Source: Nitrospirota bacterium
Lineage (GTDB): Bacteria; Nitrospinota; Nitrospinia; Nitrospinales; VA-1
DNA length: 44,622 bases
Direction of reading: 5' to 3'
Assembly: GCA_003246675.1 (NCBI GenBank)
Contig: QJZQ01000091.1
Span: 1-44,622, forward strand
Shown here: positions 22,126-30,518 of the stretch, one piece after another
Layout of the letters: each line of letters begins with the position of its first letter
How positions within the stretch are numbered: position 1 is the first letter of the stretch
Translations under genes and position numbers: made by a program
Notes under the pieces: model-generated
The model's input: the letters and a program-made list of their open reading frames with translations, nothing else
What the model was told of the DNA's origin: nothing
Database searches by the model: none

Positions 22126-24867
22126 ATGACCCTGAACGATTCCCCAAAAGATTCCGCTGCCTCGCAAAGCGTGCTCGACCGTCTGCTTCTGTGTTTGATT
22201 CGCGTGGCCACCGGGAAACCCTTCTGGGTGATCGGCATCTCGGTGGCGTTGGCGGCGCTTTGCCTCTGGGTGACGGCGGAGCGCCTGACGTTTAAAACCG
22301 GCAGGAGCGACCTGGTCGCAAAGGATGTTCCCTATATTCAGCTGCATGAAAAATTCAAGGCCGAGTTCGAAGACACCCAGGGCATGATCGTGGTGGTGGA
22401 AGGCGAGTCTCCAGACGCCATGAAGCGGTTCACCGAAGCGCTGGCGGCCAGGTTTGCGGCGCACCCCGAGATGTTTTCGCACGTGTTCCATAAAATCGAC
22501 ACCGCTTATTTCGAATCCCGCGCCTTGCTTTACCTCAAGCCGGAGGAGATCGGGAAACTGGGGGAGGAGATCGAGGCCCGGCAACAGTTCCTGAGCGATG
22601 TCGGCATGTCGCCGGGGCTCAACCAGCTTTTGCGCAGCATCAACTCCGAAATCAGCTCCGGCATGGTGGACACGCTGATCACCGGCCTGCTCGGCACCGG
22701 CGAAGAAACGGAAGAAGCGAAGGACGACACCGCCGACCTCAGCCTGCTGATCGACCTTCTCGATCAGGCCACCGCCCATTTGAGCGAGGGCGCGGTGTAC
22801 CGCTCGCCCTGGCGCGCGTTGTTCGAAAAAGGCGAAGGGACGCTCAGGAGCGAAGGTTACCTGACCTCCGCCGACGAGGCGCTGATGTTTGTCCTCCTCG
22901 TTCCGAACGAAGACAAAAGTTCGTTCACCGGCTACCAGAATTCCATCGAGATGGCGCGGGCACTGATCGAGGAAACCCGGCGGGATTTTCCGGGCGTCCG
23001 CGTCGGGCTGACGGGGGAGGATGTCATCGCATCCGATGAAATGGTCACCACCCAGACCGACGTTCAGAAGGCTTCCCTCATCGCGCTCATCGGGGTCTCG
23101 CTGCTTTTCATCGCCGCTTATCGCGGCGTGGTGCAGCCGCTGCTCGCCGTGTTCTGCCTGCTGGTGGGGCTCGCCTGGTCGATGGGGTACACGACGCTCA
23201 CCGTGGGGCACCTCAACATCCTCTCCGTGGTTTTCACCACCATCCTCATCGGGCTTGGGATTGATTTCGGTATTCATATTCTCGAACGCTACCGGGAGGA
23301 AAGGGGCGCTGGCCGGGAACTACGCCAGGCTCTCGAACAAACCGTCCGCGGTACGGGCAAGGGCAATTTTTCCGGCGCCATCACCACGGCCATCGCCTTT
23401 GGCGCGATGACGCTCACCGACTTCATCGGCATCGCCGAACTGGGCTGGATCGCCGCCGGGGGCATTCTGTTCTGCCTGCTGGCGATGATTTTCCTTCTGC
23501 CGGCCATGCTCGTCGTGCAGGAGAGGCTGCTGCCGGTGGCGCCCCGCCCGCGGCCTCTTATCGGCGGTGGGCGTGTGGTGGAAAAAATTTTTAAGGACTA
23601 TCGCGTCATCCTCATTGTTTCGCTGGTGCTGGTGCTCCTCGCATCGGTATCCCTTTTCCGGGTGCGGTTTGACTATAACCTGCTCCATCTGCAGGCGCGG
23701 GGTACCGAGGCGGTGGCCTACGAAATGAAGATCATCGAAAAAGCCGGCCGCTCGGCGTGGTCGGCGGCGTCCACCGCCGGTTCCCTGGAGGAGGCCATCC
23801 TCAGGCACCGCGCCATGGAACGGTTGCCTGCGGTGGGCAAGGTGGAGAGCATCGCCTCGGTGCTGCCGGAGGACATGGAAAAGAAGATGGGGCTGATCCG
23901 GGGCATTGCTCCGGCGCTGGAGGAATTGCATGTGGAACCCGAGGACGCACCGCTTTCTGTGGGCTCGCTTTTGAAGACCGTGCGGGGTATTCGTTTTAAA
24001 CTCCAGGGCCGCGAGGAAAAGGCCGGCGAGAACGATCCCGTGCGCGAAGCCAACTTGAGCGCCGCGCGGTTTCTGGAGGCCGCCGCTGCGAGCGAGCCGA
24101 AAGTGGCGAAGGAGAGGCTCGCGGCGTTTTCTAAAACCCTGTTCGCCGACTATCGGGACAAGATCGCTTCGTTGCGCGCAAGTGCGGACCCCGCGCCGGT
24201 GCGCGTGGAAGAACTGCCCGTCAGCCTGAGGGAGCGCTACGTCAGCGCGGGTGGCAAATACCTGGTCGTGGTGTACCCCGGCATCGACATCTGGGACCGT
24301 GAGGCGCGCGATGATTTTCTCCGGCAGATGCGGGAGGTGGACCCGGAGGTGGCCGGCAACGTCGTTCACATGATCGAGTCGAGCCGTCTTATGCAGAAAG
24401 GCTACATCGACGGCGGCTGGTACGCCATGGGCGCCATCCTGATTTATGTCCTGGCCATGTTTCGGCGGCCGTTGACGGCCCTGCTCATCCTGCTTCCGGT
24501 GGCGGTGGGCTCCCTCTGGACGGTGGGGATCATGGATCTTTTGTCCATCCGCTTCAACCTGGCCAATCTCGTCATCCTGCCGCTCATCCTGGGCATCGGC
24601 GTGGTCAACGGCATTCACATTATCCATCGCTATCGCGAAGAGCCGGACAAGGGCGCGAGCGTCCTGTCGCTGAGTACGGGCCAGGCGGTGGTGCTCAGCT
24701 CGCTGACCACCATGATCGGGTTCGGGGCGATGATGGTCGCCGATCATCAGGGCATCTTCAGCCTTGGAATGGTGCTCACGCTGGGCGTTTTCAGTTGCCT
24801 GGCCGCATCGGTGACCACCCTGCCCGCGCTGCTCAAACTGTGCTCCCTCAGAGGCTGGCGCGTCTGA
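22126..24867 (+). CDS. RND/MMPL-family lipid exporter (HpnN-like)
   Basis: A 913-residue inner-membrane transporter with the MMPL layout: one helix at about 33-51, a large periplasmic domain (about 55-320), five helices (about 325-480), a second anchor helix near 500, a second periplasmic domain and five further helices. Each half carries the paired motifs GIDFGIHILERYREE and GVVNGIHIIHRYREE after helix 4, which line the proton path. The size and these motifs resemble HpnN, which moves hopanoids to the outer membrane. It is divergent from the inositol-type cluster and could export that cluster's lipid. An ATG at 22126 is used; there is no clear ribosome-binding site. Confidence 0.88.
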   Translation: MTLNDSPKDSAASQSVLDRLLLCLIRVATGKPFWVIGISVALAALCLWVTAERLTFKTGRSDLVAKDVPYIQLHEKFKAEFEDTQGMIVVVEGESPDAMKRFTEALAARFAAHPEMFSHVFHKIDTAYFESRALLYLKPEEIGKLGEEIEARQQFLSDVGMSPGLNQLLRSINSEISSGMVDTLITGLLGTGEETEEAKDDTADLSLLIDLLDQATAHLSEGAVYRSPWRALFEKGEGTLRSEGYLTSADEALMFVLLVPNEDKSSFTGYQNSIEMARALIEETRRDFPGVRVGLTGEDVIASDEMVTTQTDVQKASLIALIGVSLLFIAAYRGVVQPLLAVFCLLVGLAWSMGYTTLTVGHLNILSVVFTTILIGLGIDFGIHILERYREERGAGRELRQALEQTVRGTGKGNFSGAITTAIAFGAMTLTDFIGIAELGWIAAGGILFCLLAMIFLLPAMLVVQERLLPVAPRPRPLIGGGRVVEKIFKDYRVILIVSLVLVLLASVSLFRVRFDYNLLHLQARGTEAVAYEMKIIEKAGRSAWSAASTAGSLEEAILRHRAMERLPAVGKVESIASVLPEDMEKKMGLIRGIAPALEELHVEPEDAPLSVGSLLKTVRGIRFKLQGREEKAGENDPVREANLSAARFLEAAAASEPKVAKERLAAFSKTLFADYRDKIASLRASADPAPVRVEELPVSLRERYVSAGGKYLVVVYPGIDIWDREARDDFLRQMREVDPEVAGNVVHMIESSRLMQKGYIDGGWYAMGAILIYVLAMFRRPLTALLILLPVAVGSLWTVGIMDLLSIRFNLANLVILPLILGIGVVNGIHIIHRYREEPDKGASVLSLSTGQAVVLSSLTTMIGFGAMMVADHQGIFSLGMVLTLGVFSCLAASVTTLPALLKLCSLRGWRV

Positions 24868-25165
24868 CACCCCCTTCAAGGCGTCATTAAAAATTCGCCT
24901 CCATCCTGCAATGTTTGGTGCGTTTTTCCGATGCGTCGAAGGCCAGGACCGCTGGACTCGTCTTGCCCTGGTCGATACGGCCGGGCGTGCAGAACGGTGT
25001 GGCGGCAGTTGTCTGAGCATGGAGGTTCGGTGAAGGGGGCTGCGGCTTAAGGCCCGCAATGCCGCGCTGCCGGTGCTATACTGAAAGTAGCCCGCCCAGG
25101 CCGGTATTATTGGGCGGCGCCTGTTGGCCGGTCCCCACGTTCATTTTTTTCTGGTTGCAACGCGC
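24868..25165. other. Intergenic region after the exporter
   Basis: This 298-base gap contains no convincing gene. CCGCCCA at 25092-25098 pairs with TGGGCGG at 25111-25117 around a 12-base loop, and TATACT near 25077 could be a -10 box for the next gene. Base composition is somewhat lower in GC than the flanking genes. Confidence 0.35.
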
Positions 25166-26128
25166 ATGCGCTTCGAGAAAAAAGACATCGAAGAAGATTC
25201 TCCGTATTACGACCCCGTGATTCTGTCGGGAAACCGCAACCAGAGCGAGACGACGATTCACGGCTGGCCCTCGTTCTTTTTCGGGATCCCCTTTGCCGGC
25301 GTTGGAGCCGCGGGGCTGTTGATGATGGCAGGGGTGATTCCCGTCGCGCCTGAAAAAATCAACGGACCGCAGTGGATGATCTGGATCTTCGCCGGATTTT
25401 TTCTCTTTGCCGGGCTGTCGTTCATGACGCACGGCCTGAAAGGGGCGCTCAGGCGAAAGGCCATCGAACAGCTGAAGCGGCGGCGCGCCACCAGCCCCTG
25501 GGAATGGGATTTCGCGTGGAGCCGCATCGGTTTCTCGCGGCCCAAATGGAAGAAGCCCGCCAAGACCTTCACGATGTTTTTCATTTTTTTGGTTTTCCTC
25601 GCGCCGTTTAACTGGTGGGCGTTTGTCTCGGGCGAAAAAAGTTTTATCCTTTACTTCGTGGTGGGCCTGTTCGATCTTCTCACGGTGGGGATCTTCTGCC
25701 AGTTTGTTTATCATTTTTTGCAGTATCTCAAGTACGGCACCAGCCGGATTTTGTTTTTTGCGTTCCCGTTTCACCTCGGCGGGGTGCTCAAGGTGGGGCT
25801 GGAAGGGCTGCCGAATCGCGCCCTGATCGAAGACCTGGAACTCAACCTGCGCTTCATCGAGGAGCGTTATGAAGTCCGTGGCACAGGCAAAAACCGGCGC
25901 TCGGAGGTGGTGTGTTACCAGAAATACCTCGACCGGCGCAAGCTCAAGGCGGAGGAAATTCCGCTGGGGCCGGTATTCGAGATGGAGTGGCCGCTGCCGG
26001 ATAACGCCGATTATGTCAGCCGGCTCAGCGAACGGCCCGCCCGGTTCTGGGAGCTGGAGGTAAAAGCCAGCACTCCCGGCGTCGATTACGACGAGCAATT
26101 TTTGCTGCCGGTTTACGAGAGGCCCTGA
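25166..26128 (+). CDS. Unknown membrane protein with four predicted helices
   Basis: A 320-residue protein. Helices lie at about 38-60, 68-88, 134-155 and 158-185, with a charged loop of about 45 residues between the second and third (RRKAIEQLKRRR). The C-terminal 130 residues are soluble, begin with a beta-rich segment (ILFFAFPFHLGGVLKVGLEG) and contain a basic RGTGKNRRSE loop. The layout recalls DUF3592-type envelope proteins, but I cannot assign the family. The ATG at 25166 is chosen over an upstream TTG without a site. It precedes a flavin oxidoreductase by 104 bases on the same strand. Confidence 0.65.
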   Translation: MRFEKKDIEEDSPYYDPVILSGNRNQSETTIHGWPSFFFGIPFAGVGAAGLLMMAGVIPVAPEKINGPQWMIWIFAGFFLFAGLSFMTHGLKGALRRKAIEQLKRRRATSPWEWDFAWSRIGFSRPKWKKPAKTFTMFFIFLVFLAPFNWWAFVSGEKSFILYFVVGLFDLLTVGIFCQFVYHFLQYLKYGTSRILFFAFPFHLGGVLKVGLEGLPNRALIEDLELNLRFIEERYEVRGTGKNRRSEVVCYQKYLDRRKLKAEEIPLGPVFEMEWPLPDNADYVSRLSERPARFWELEVKASTPGVDYDEQFLLPVYERP

Positions 26129-26232
26129 GGGGGGTGCTGTAAGCGTTTCCCGGTTTGGGCGACTTACCTGCAAACCCATCAATGGGTGGAGCACGCATTC
26201 ACCTGGAAAACTACAGCAAGGAAAGGTTGGTC

Positions 26233-27672
26233 ATGGCCAGGAAAGATTACAACGTCATCGCCATCGGCGGTGGTTCGGCCGGTCTGGTTTCGTCTTATAT
26301 CGCTGCCGCCGTCAAGGCCCGGGTGGCGCTGATCGAAAAGCACAAGATGGGGGGCGACTGCCTCAACACCGGCTGCGTGCCGAGCAAGGCGCTCATCCGC
26401 AGCGCCAAGATGCTTTCCTATATCCGGCGGCACGAGGAATTCGGCATCAAGCAGGCGACGGCCGAGTTCGATTTCGCCGATATCATGGAGCGGGTGCAGC
26501 GGGTGATCGGCAAGGTGGCGCCGCACGACAGCGTGGAGCGCTACAGCGGACTGGGCGTCGATTGCCACACGGGCGAGGCGCGGGTGCTTTCGCCGCACGA
26601 AGTGAGTGTGAACGGCAAGACGCTGACAACCAACAATATCATCATCGCCACCGGGGCGCGGCCCTTTGTTCCTCCCATTCCCGGCATCGATCAGGTCCCC
26701 TACCTCACCACCGACACCCTGTGGGACCTGCGCGAACTCCCCGGGCGGCTCGTTGTGCTGGGCGGAGGCCCCATCGGTTCGGAGATCGCCCAGTGCTTTG
26801 CCCGTTTTGGCAGCCAGGTCACCCAGGTGGAGATGCTGCCCACGCTGCTCAGCCGCGAGGATGAAGAGATCGGCCAGGCCATTGCCAGGAAGTTTCGTGC
26901 CGAGGGCATCGATGTGCGGGTGAACACGCGCTGCAAGGAAGTGGTGGTCGAGAACGGCCGCCCCTGCGTGGTGGTGGAGAAGGACGGGCAAACGGAGAAA
27001 ATCGAGTTCGACCGGCTGCTCGTCGCCGTTGGGCGGGCGGCGAATTCGCGCGGTTTCGGGCTGGAGGAACTGGGAGTGAAGCTCACGGGCCGCGGGACGC
27101 TGGAGGTGGACGATTACTTGAGGAGCACCTCGCACCCGAACATCTACGCCTGCGGCGACGTGGCGGGCCCTTATCAGTTCACGCACACGGCGGCGCACCA
27201 GGCCTGGTATGCGGCGGTGAACGCCCTGTTCAGCCCGTTTAAAAAATTTCGTGTGGATTACCGGGTGATTCCCTGGTGCACGTTCACCGACCCGGAGGTG
27301 GCGCGTGTCGGCCTCAACGAAAGGGAGGCTGGGGAGCAGGGGATTGCCTATGAAGTCACCCGCTACGGGCTGGACGACCTCGACCGGGCCATCGCCGATA
27401 GCGAGGACGAAGGCGTGGTGAAGGTGCTCACCGTGCCCGGCAAGGACCGTGTGCTCGGTGTCACGATCATGGGCGCTCATGCCGGTGACCTGATCGCCGA
27501 ATACGTGATGGCGATGAAGCACGGCCTGGGCCTCAACAAGATCCTCGGCACCATCCACATTTACCCCACTCTGGCCGAGGCGAACAAGTTCGCCGCGGGA
27601 GAGTGGAAGCGTGCGCACATCCCCCACGGCCTGCTCAGCTGGGTGGAAAAATTCCACGCCTTCAGGCGCTGA
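26233..27672 (+). CDS. FAD-dependent disulfide oxidoreductase, mercuric reductase/Lpd-like
   Basis: A 479-residue class I flavoprotein. The FAD loop is AIGGGSAGLVSSY, the redox-active disulfide is CLNTGCVPSK, and the NAD(P) loop is VLGGGPIGSEIAQ. A second FAD motif, NIYACGDVAG, is intact, and the C-terminal dimerisation domain is complete. The catalytic HxHPT motif of true dihydrolipoamide dehydrogenases reads HIYPTLAE here, with Tyr in place of the base His. That makes lipoamide an unlikely substrate and points to another electron acceptor. There is no N-terminal metal-binding domain and no mer genes nearby. AAGGAAAGG precedes the ATG at 26233. Confidence 0.9.
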   Translation: MARKDYNVIAIGGGSAGLVSSYIAAAVKARVALIEKHKMGGDCLNTGCVPSKALIRSAKMLSYIRRHEEFGIKQATAEFDFADIMERVQRVIGKVAPHDSVERYSGLGVDCHTGEARVLSPHEVSVNGKTLTTNNIIIATGARPFVPPIPGIDQVPYLTTDTLWDLRELPGRLVVLGGGPIGSEIAQCFARFGSQVTQVEMLPTLLSREDEEIGQAIARKFRAEGIDVRVNTRCKEVVVENGRPCVVVEKDGQTEKIEFDRLLVAVGRAANSRGFGLEELGVKLTGRGTLEVDDYLRSTSHPNIYACGDVAGPYQFTHTAAHQAWYAAVNALFSPFKKFRVDYRVIPWCTFTDPEVARVGLNEREAGEQGIAYEVTRYGLDDLDRAIADSEDEGVVKVLTVPGKDRVLGVTIMGAHAGDLIAEYVMAMKHGLGLNKILGTIHIYPTLAEANKFAAGEWKRAHIPHGLLSWVEKFHAFRR

Positions 27673-27687
27673 AGCGGGCCGCCCGGT

Positions 27688-28011
27688 TCAAATATTGATG
27701 TACAGGCCGTCCGGCTCCGGAAGAACCTTGTAGGTGGGCAGAATCGAGGTGCGGTCGAATTTGCAGAATCCCTTTTTGACATGCCACAGGCACATGTCGT
27801 TGCGGCACTTCGCGAAAAGCCCGTTCAGGCTTTCCGTGGCCAGCGCGACGCCGCATTTGGAGCACTTGTTGGTGAGGGCGTAATAGGTGCCCTCGGCGTG
27901 AAACAGGGCCAGTTCGTACGGGAATTCGGTGAAGGGGTGGATCAGGTGGATCGCGAGCCCCTTTCCTTCCCCGGGGGCGTTGTCGAGTTCACAGATTTTT
28001 ACGAGAGACAT
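27688..28011 (-). CDS. Rieske-like protein with altered cluster ligands
   Basis: A 107-residue soluble protein with the Rieske fold pattern (ICELDN opening, ELALFHAEGTYYALTN strand pair, then two ligand loops). The first loop reads NKCSKCGVAL, so the usual Cys-x-His becomes Cys-x-Lys with an extra Cys. The second reads CRNDMCLWHVKKGFC and keeps Cys-x2-His. A standard 2Cys-2His [2Fe-2S] site is therefore not obvious; four or more Cys could bind iron-sulfur or zinc instead. AAGG precedes the ATG at 28011 by five bases. It follows another small gene by 17 bases and converges on the flavin oxidoreductase, a possible redox partner. Confidence 0.7.
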   Translation of the reverse strand: MSLVKICELDNAPGEGKGLAIHLIHPFTEFPYELALFHAEGTYYALTNKCSKCGVALATESLNGLFAKCRNDMCLWHVKKGFCKFDRTSILPTYKVLPEPDGLYINI

Positions 28012-28028
28012 ATTTTCCTTGGACCGGG

Positions 28029-28301
28029 TCAATCTTTCGGGAGATACGGGCCGAACAGCTCCCGGTAATATTTTTCCAGGTCCCAGCGGAAACGTCCCTT
28101 GAGGCGCGGGAGTTTTTCGGCCAGTTCGTGGTCGTAACGAACGTATTCCTCGGATTTTTTCTGCACGTCCTCGGGCCGCGTGATTTTGGGGTCGAGGTAG
28201 GATTCCCCGAGCGCCGAGCCTCCGACGATGAGCCCCTGGCCCATTTTAATCCAGCGGCCGATCAGAAGGCGTTCTTCTTCAGATCCTGGTTCTACTGCCA
28301 T
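28029..28301 (-). CDS. Small unknown protein upstream of the Rieske-like gene
   Basis: A 90-residue soluble, charged protein without membrane segments. It has a Gly-rich stretch (GLIVGGSALGESYLD) in its first half and an Arg/Trp/Tyr-rich C-terminus (GRFRWDLEKYYRELFGPYL). It is the first gene of a two-gene unit with the Rieske-like protein, with 17 bases between them. I recognise no family. The tight linkage suggests it acts with the Rieske-like protein. Confidence 0.6.
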   Translation of the reverse strand: MAVEPGSEEERLLIGRWIKMGQGLIVGGSALGESYLDPKITRPEDVQKKSEEYVRYDHELAEKLPRLKGRFRWDLEKYYRELFGPYLPKD

Positions 28302-28499
28302 AATCGCTGCTCATCCTTGTTTTGTGCGGGGGGCACAAGGGCCCCTCGGGGTTCTCGTTTCGCCGCGCCGAACTTCGGGGGACATCCGGACGGGCCGATG
28401 GTTGCAATTGAGTGCTGGGATAAGGTAGCATAGGTGCCGATCCATTTTCAATTTTGAGTCCTGCAATCCTTTAATCACTGTATAAGGTAAAGTCTCATT

Positions 28500-29030
28500 A
28501 TGTCATCTGACACGCAATCCACCAAGACCGCCGAGGAATGGTTTCAGGAAGGCCTTCGGGCGGGTAAACTGGGCGACGGCCGCACCGCGATGGAATCGTA
28601 TAAAAAGGCGGTGAAGCTCGACCCGGATCACTTTCTGGCGCAGTTCAACCTGGGTATCCGCTACGGCAAGGTGATGATGAACCTGGATGCCGCCAAATGC
28701 TTTCGGGAGGCGCTGCGCGTCAAGCCCGAAGCGCCGATGGTTCACTACAGCCTGGCGGTGGTTTCCAACCTGGTTGGGGAAACCGATGAAGCGTTCACGC
28801 ATTACAAGGAAGCCCTCCGCATCAACCCTGAGTTCGGCCGCGCCCACAGCAACCTGGCGATGCTGTACTACTCCATCAAGCGGGGGCGGGAAACCATCCA
28901 CCACCTGCTGGCCGCTGCCCGGCAATTCGAGAAATCCGGTGATGAGCTGATGCTGAACAACGCGCGCGACCTCATCAACGAATGCAGCCGCGAGTTTCAG
29001 CTCAAGCCCGAAGAATGCGAGACGCTTTAA
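28500..29030 (+). CDS. TPR-repeat protein
   Basis: A 176-residue protein consisting mainly of tetratricopeptide repeats, about three and a half copies between residues 10 and 150. The repeats show the usual 34-residue spacing with conserved Ala, Gly and Pro (SYKKAVKLDPDHFLAQFNLG, then AAKCFREALRVKPEAP and HYKEALRINPEFGRAHSNLA). There is no signal peptide or catalytic domain, so it is a cytoplasmic adaptor. AAGG lies a little far upstream of the ATG. A flavin oxidoreductase gene follows after 30 bases and is probably in the same unit. Confidence 0.85.
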   Translation: MSSDTQSTKTAEEWFQEGLRAGKLGDGRTAMESYKKAVKLDPDHFLAQFNLGIRYGKVMMNLDAAKCFREALRVKPEAPMVHYSLAVVSNLVGETDEAFTHYKEALRINPEFGRAHSNLAMLYYSIKRGRETIHHLLAAARQFEKSGDELMLNNARDLINECSREFQLKPEECETL

Positions 29031-29060
29031 GGTCTCCCCTTTTCGCCACGGGCATTTGCC

Positions 29061-30443
29061 ATGGACCATGAGGTCCTGGTCATCGGCGGCGGTTCCGCCG
29101 GCTATGCCGCGGCCCGAACCGCCGAGAGCCTGGGCGCGAGGACGGCCATCGTCGACCCGGGCCCCCTGGGGGGCCTGTGCATCCTGCGCGGCTGCATGCC
29201 CACCAAGGCCATCCTGAGATCGTCGGACATTTTATCGCTCATCCGCCGCGCTCCGGAGTTCGGCCTGCGCCCGGCCCTCGCCGGGGCCGACCTCGCCGCC
29301 ATCCTCGACCGCAAGGACCGGCTGGTGCGCGAATTCGCCGACTACCGCATCGAACAACTGAAAGATCCCCGGTTCACGCTCTACGAGCATCCCGCGTCGT
29401 TTATTTCCCCAAACGAAATTCGTGTGGGCGACCAGGTTCTCAAAGCGCGAAACTTCATCATCGCCACCGGGTCCGAGGTCGCGGAATTCCCCATTCCGGG
29501 GCTTAGGGAGGCGGGTTTTCTCACCAGCGACGATGCGCTTGAATTGCGCGAGCCGCCCGCGTCCATGATCGTGCTGGGCGGCGGGCCGGTGGCGCTGGAG
29601 CTCGCCCAATTCTACCTTCGCCTCGGCGTCCGGGTGAGCCTCATCCAGCGCAGCGGGCACATAATTTCTTCGGGCGATGAAGACATGGCCCGTCCGCTGG
29701 AGGAGAGGCTCCGGGCGGAAGGGATGCAGCTTTTCACCGGCACCCGGATCATCCAGGCCGGGCGTACCGAGGCCGGCCGCCACGTGACTTTTGAGCACGG
29801 AGGGGAGGAAAAGAGCGTCACCGGTGAGGTGATCCTCCTGGCGCTTGGCCGCCGGCCGCGCATCGGCGGGCTCAACCTCGAAGCCGCCGGAGTGGAGGTG
29901 GAGGACGGCCGGGTGCGTGTGGACGCAAGCCTGCGCACCAGCCAGCCGCACATTTTCGCCGTGGGCGATGTCAACGGTCTCCAGGAAATCGTGCATATCG
30001 CTATTCTGCAGGGCGAGGCCGCCGCGCATAACGCCGTGCATCCCGACTGGCCCGCGAAAACCCTGGACGGGAGGTTGAACGCCAGCGTGGTGTTCACCGA
30101 CCCGGCGGTCGCAGGCGTGGGGCTCAGCGAAAAGGATTGCCACCGTCTGGGCATCGAATATCTCACGGCGTCCTACCCCTTTGGCGACCACGGCAAATCC
30201 ATGTGCCTGGGGGAAACCCACGGCCACGTCAAGTTGATCTGCCTGCCCGGTTCGGGGGAGATCATCGGCGCGCATATTGTCGGGCCGGAGGCGGGGGAGC
30301 TGATCCATGAACTCATTTGCCTGATGTATTTCCACGGCACGGTGTTCGACCTGGCGCGCATTCCGCACTACCACCCGACGCTGGCTGAAATTCTCACCTA
30401 CCCGGCGGAGGAACTGGCCGACAAAATTTCCGCTGGAAACTGA
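29061..30443 (+). CDS. FAD-dependent disulfide oxidoreductase, dihydrolipoamide dehydrogenase-like
   Basis: A 460-residue class I flavoprotein. It has FAD loop VIGGGSAGYAAA, redox disulfide CILRGCMPTK, NAD loop VLGGGPVALELAQ and second FAD motif IFAVGDVNG. Unlike the paralogue at 26233 it keeps HYHPTLAE with the catalytic His-Glu pair, as in lipoamide dehydrogenase. The NAD loop has Ala where most Lpd proteins have Ile-Gly. It converges on the gcv genes, and could serve as the L-protein, but it is on the other strand and has no lipoyl-enzyme gene beside it. It is 30 bases downstream of the TPR gene. Confidence 0.88.
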   Translation: MDHEVLVIGGGSAGYAAARTAESLGARTAIVDPGPLGGLCILRGCMPTKAILRSSDILSLIRRAPEFGLRPALAGADLAAILDRKDRLVREFADYRIEQLKDPRFTLYEHPASFISPNEIRVGDQVLKARNFIIATGSEVAEFPIPGLREAGFLTSDDALELREPPASMIVLGGGPVALELAQFYLRLGVRVSLIQRSGHIISSGDEDMARPLEERLRAEGMQLFTGTRIIQAGRTEAGRHVTFEHGGEEKSVTGEVILLALGRRPRIGGLNLEAAGVEVEDGRVRVDASLRTSQPHIFAVGDVNGLQEIVHIAILQGEAAAHNAVHPDWPAKTLDGRLNASVVFTDPAVAGVGLSEKDCHRLGIEYLTASYPFGDHGKSMCLGETHGHVKLICLPGSGEIIGAHIVGPEAGELIHELICLMYFHGTVFDLARIPHYHPTLAEILTYPAEELADKISAGN

Positions 30444-30518
30444 CGGACCGGTTTTTTCGCGGGGTTCCGGCGGTGGCAGGAAGGGGGAGGCCGCGGGACA
30501 GCACCCGGGGCGCCGGGG

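Noticed and set aside
24910..25032. 40-codon + strand frame in the gap after the exporter
   Set aside because: No ribosome-binding site, no motif and composition like random GC-rich sequence.
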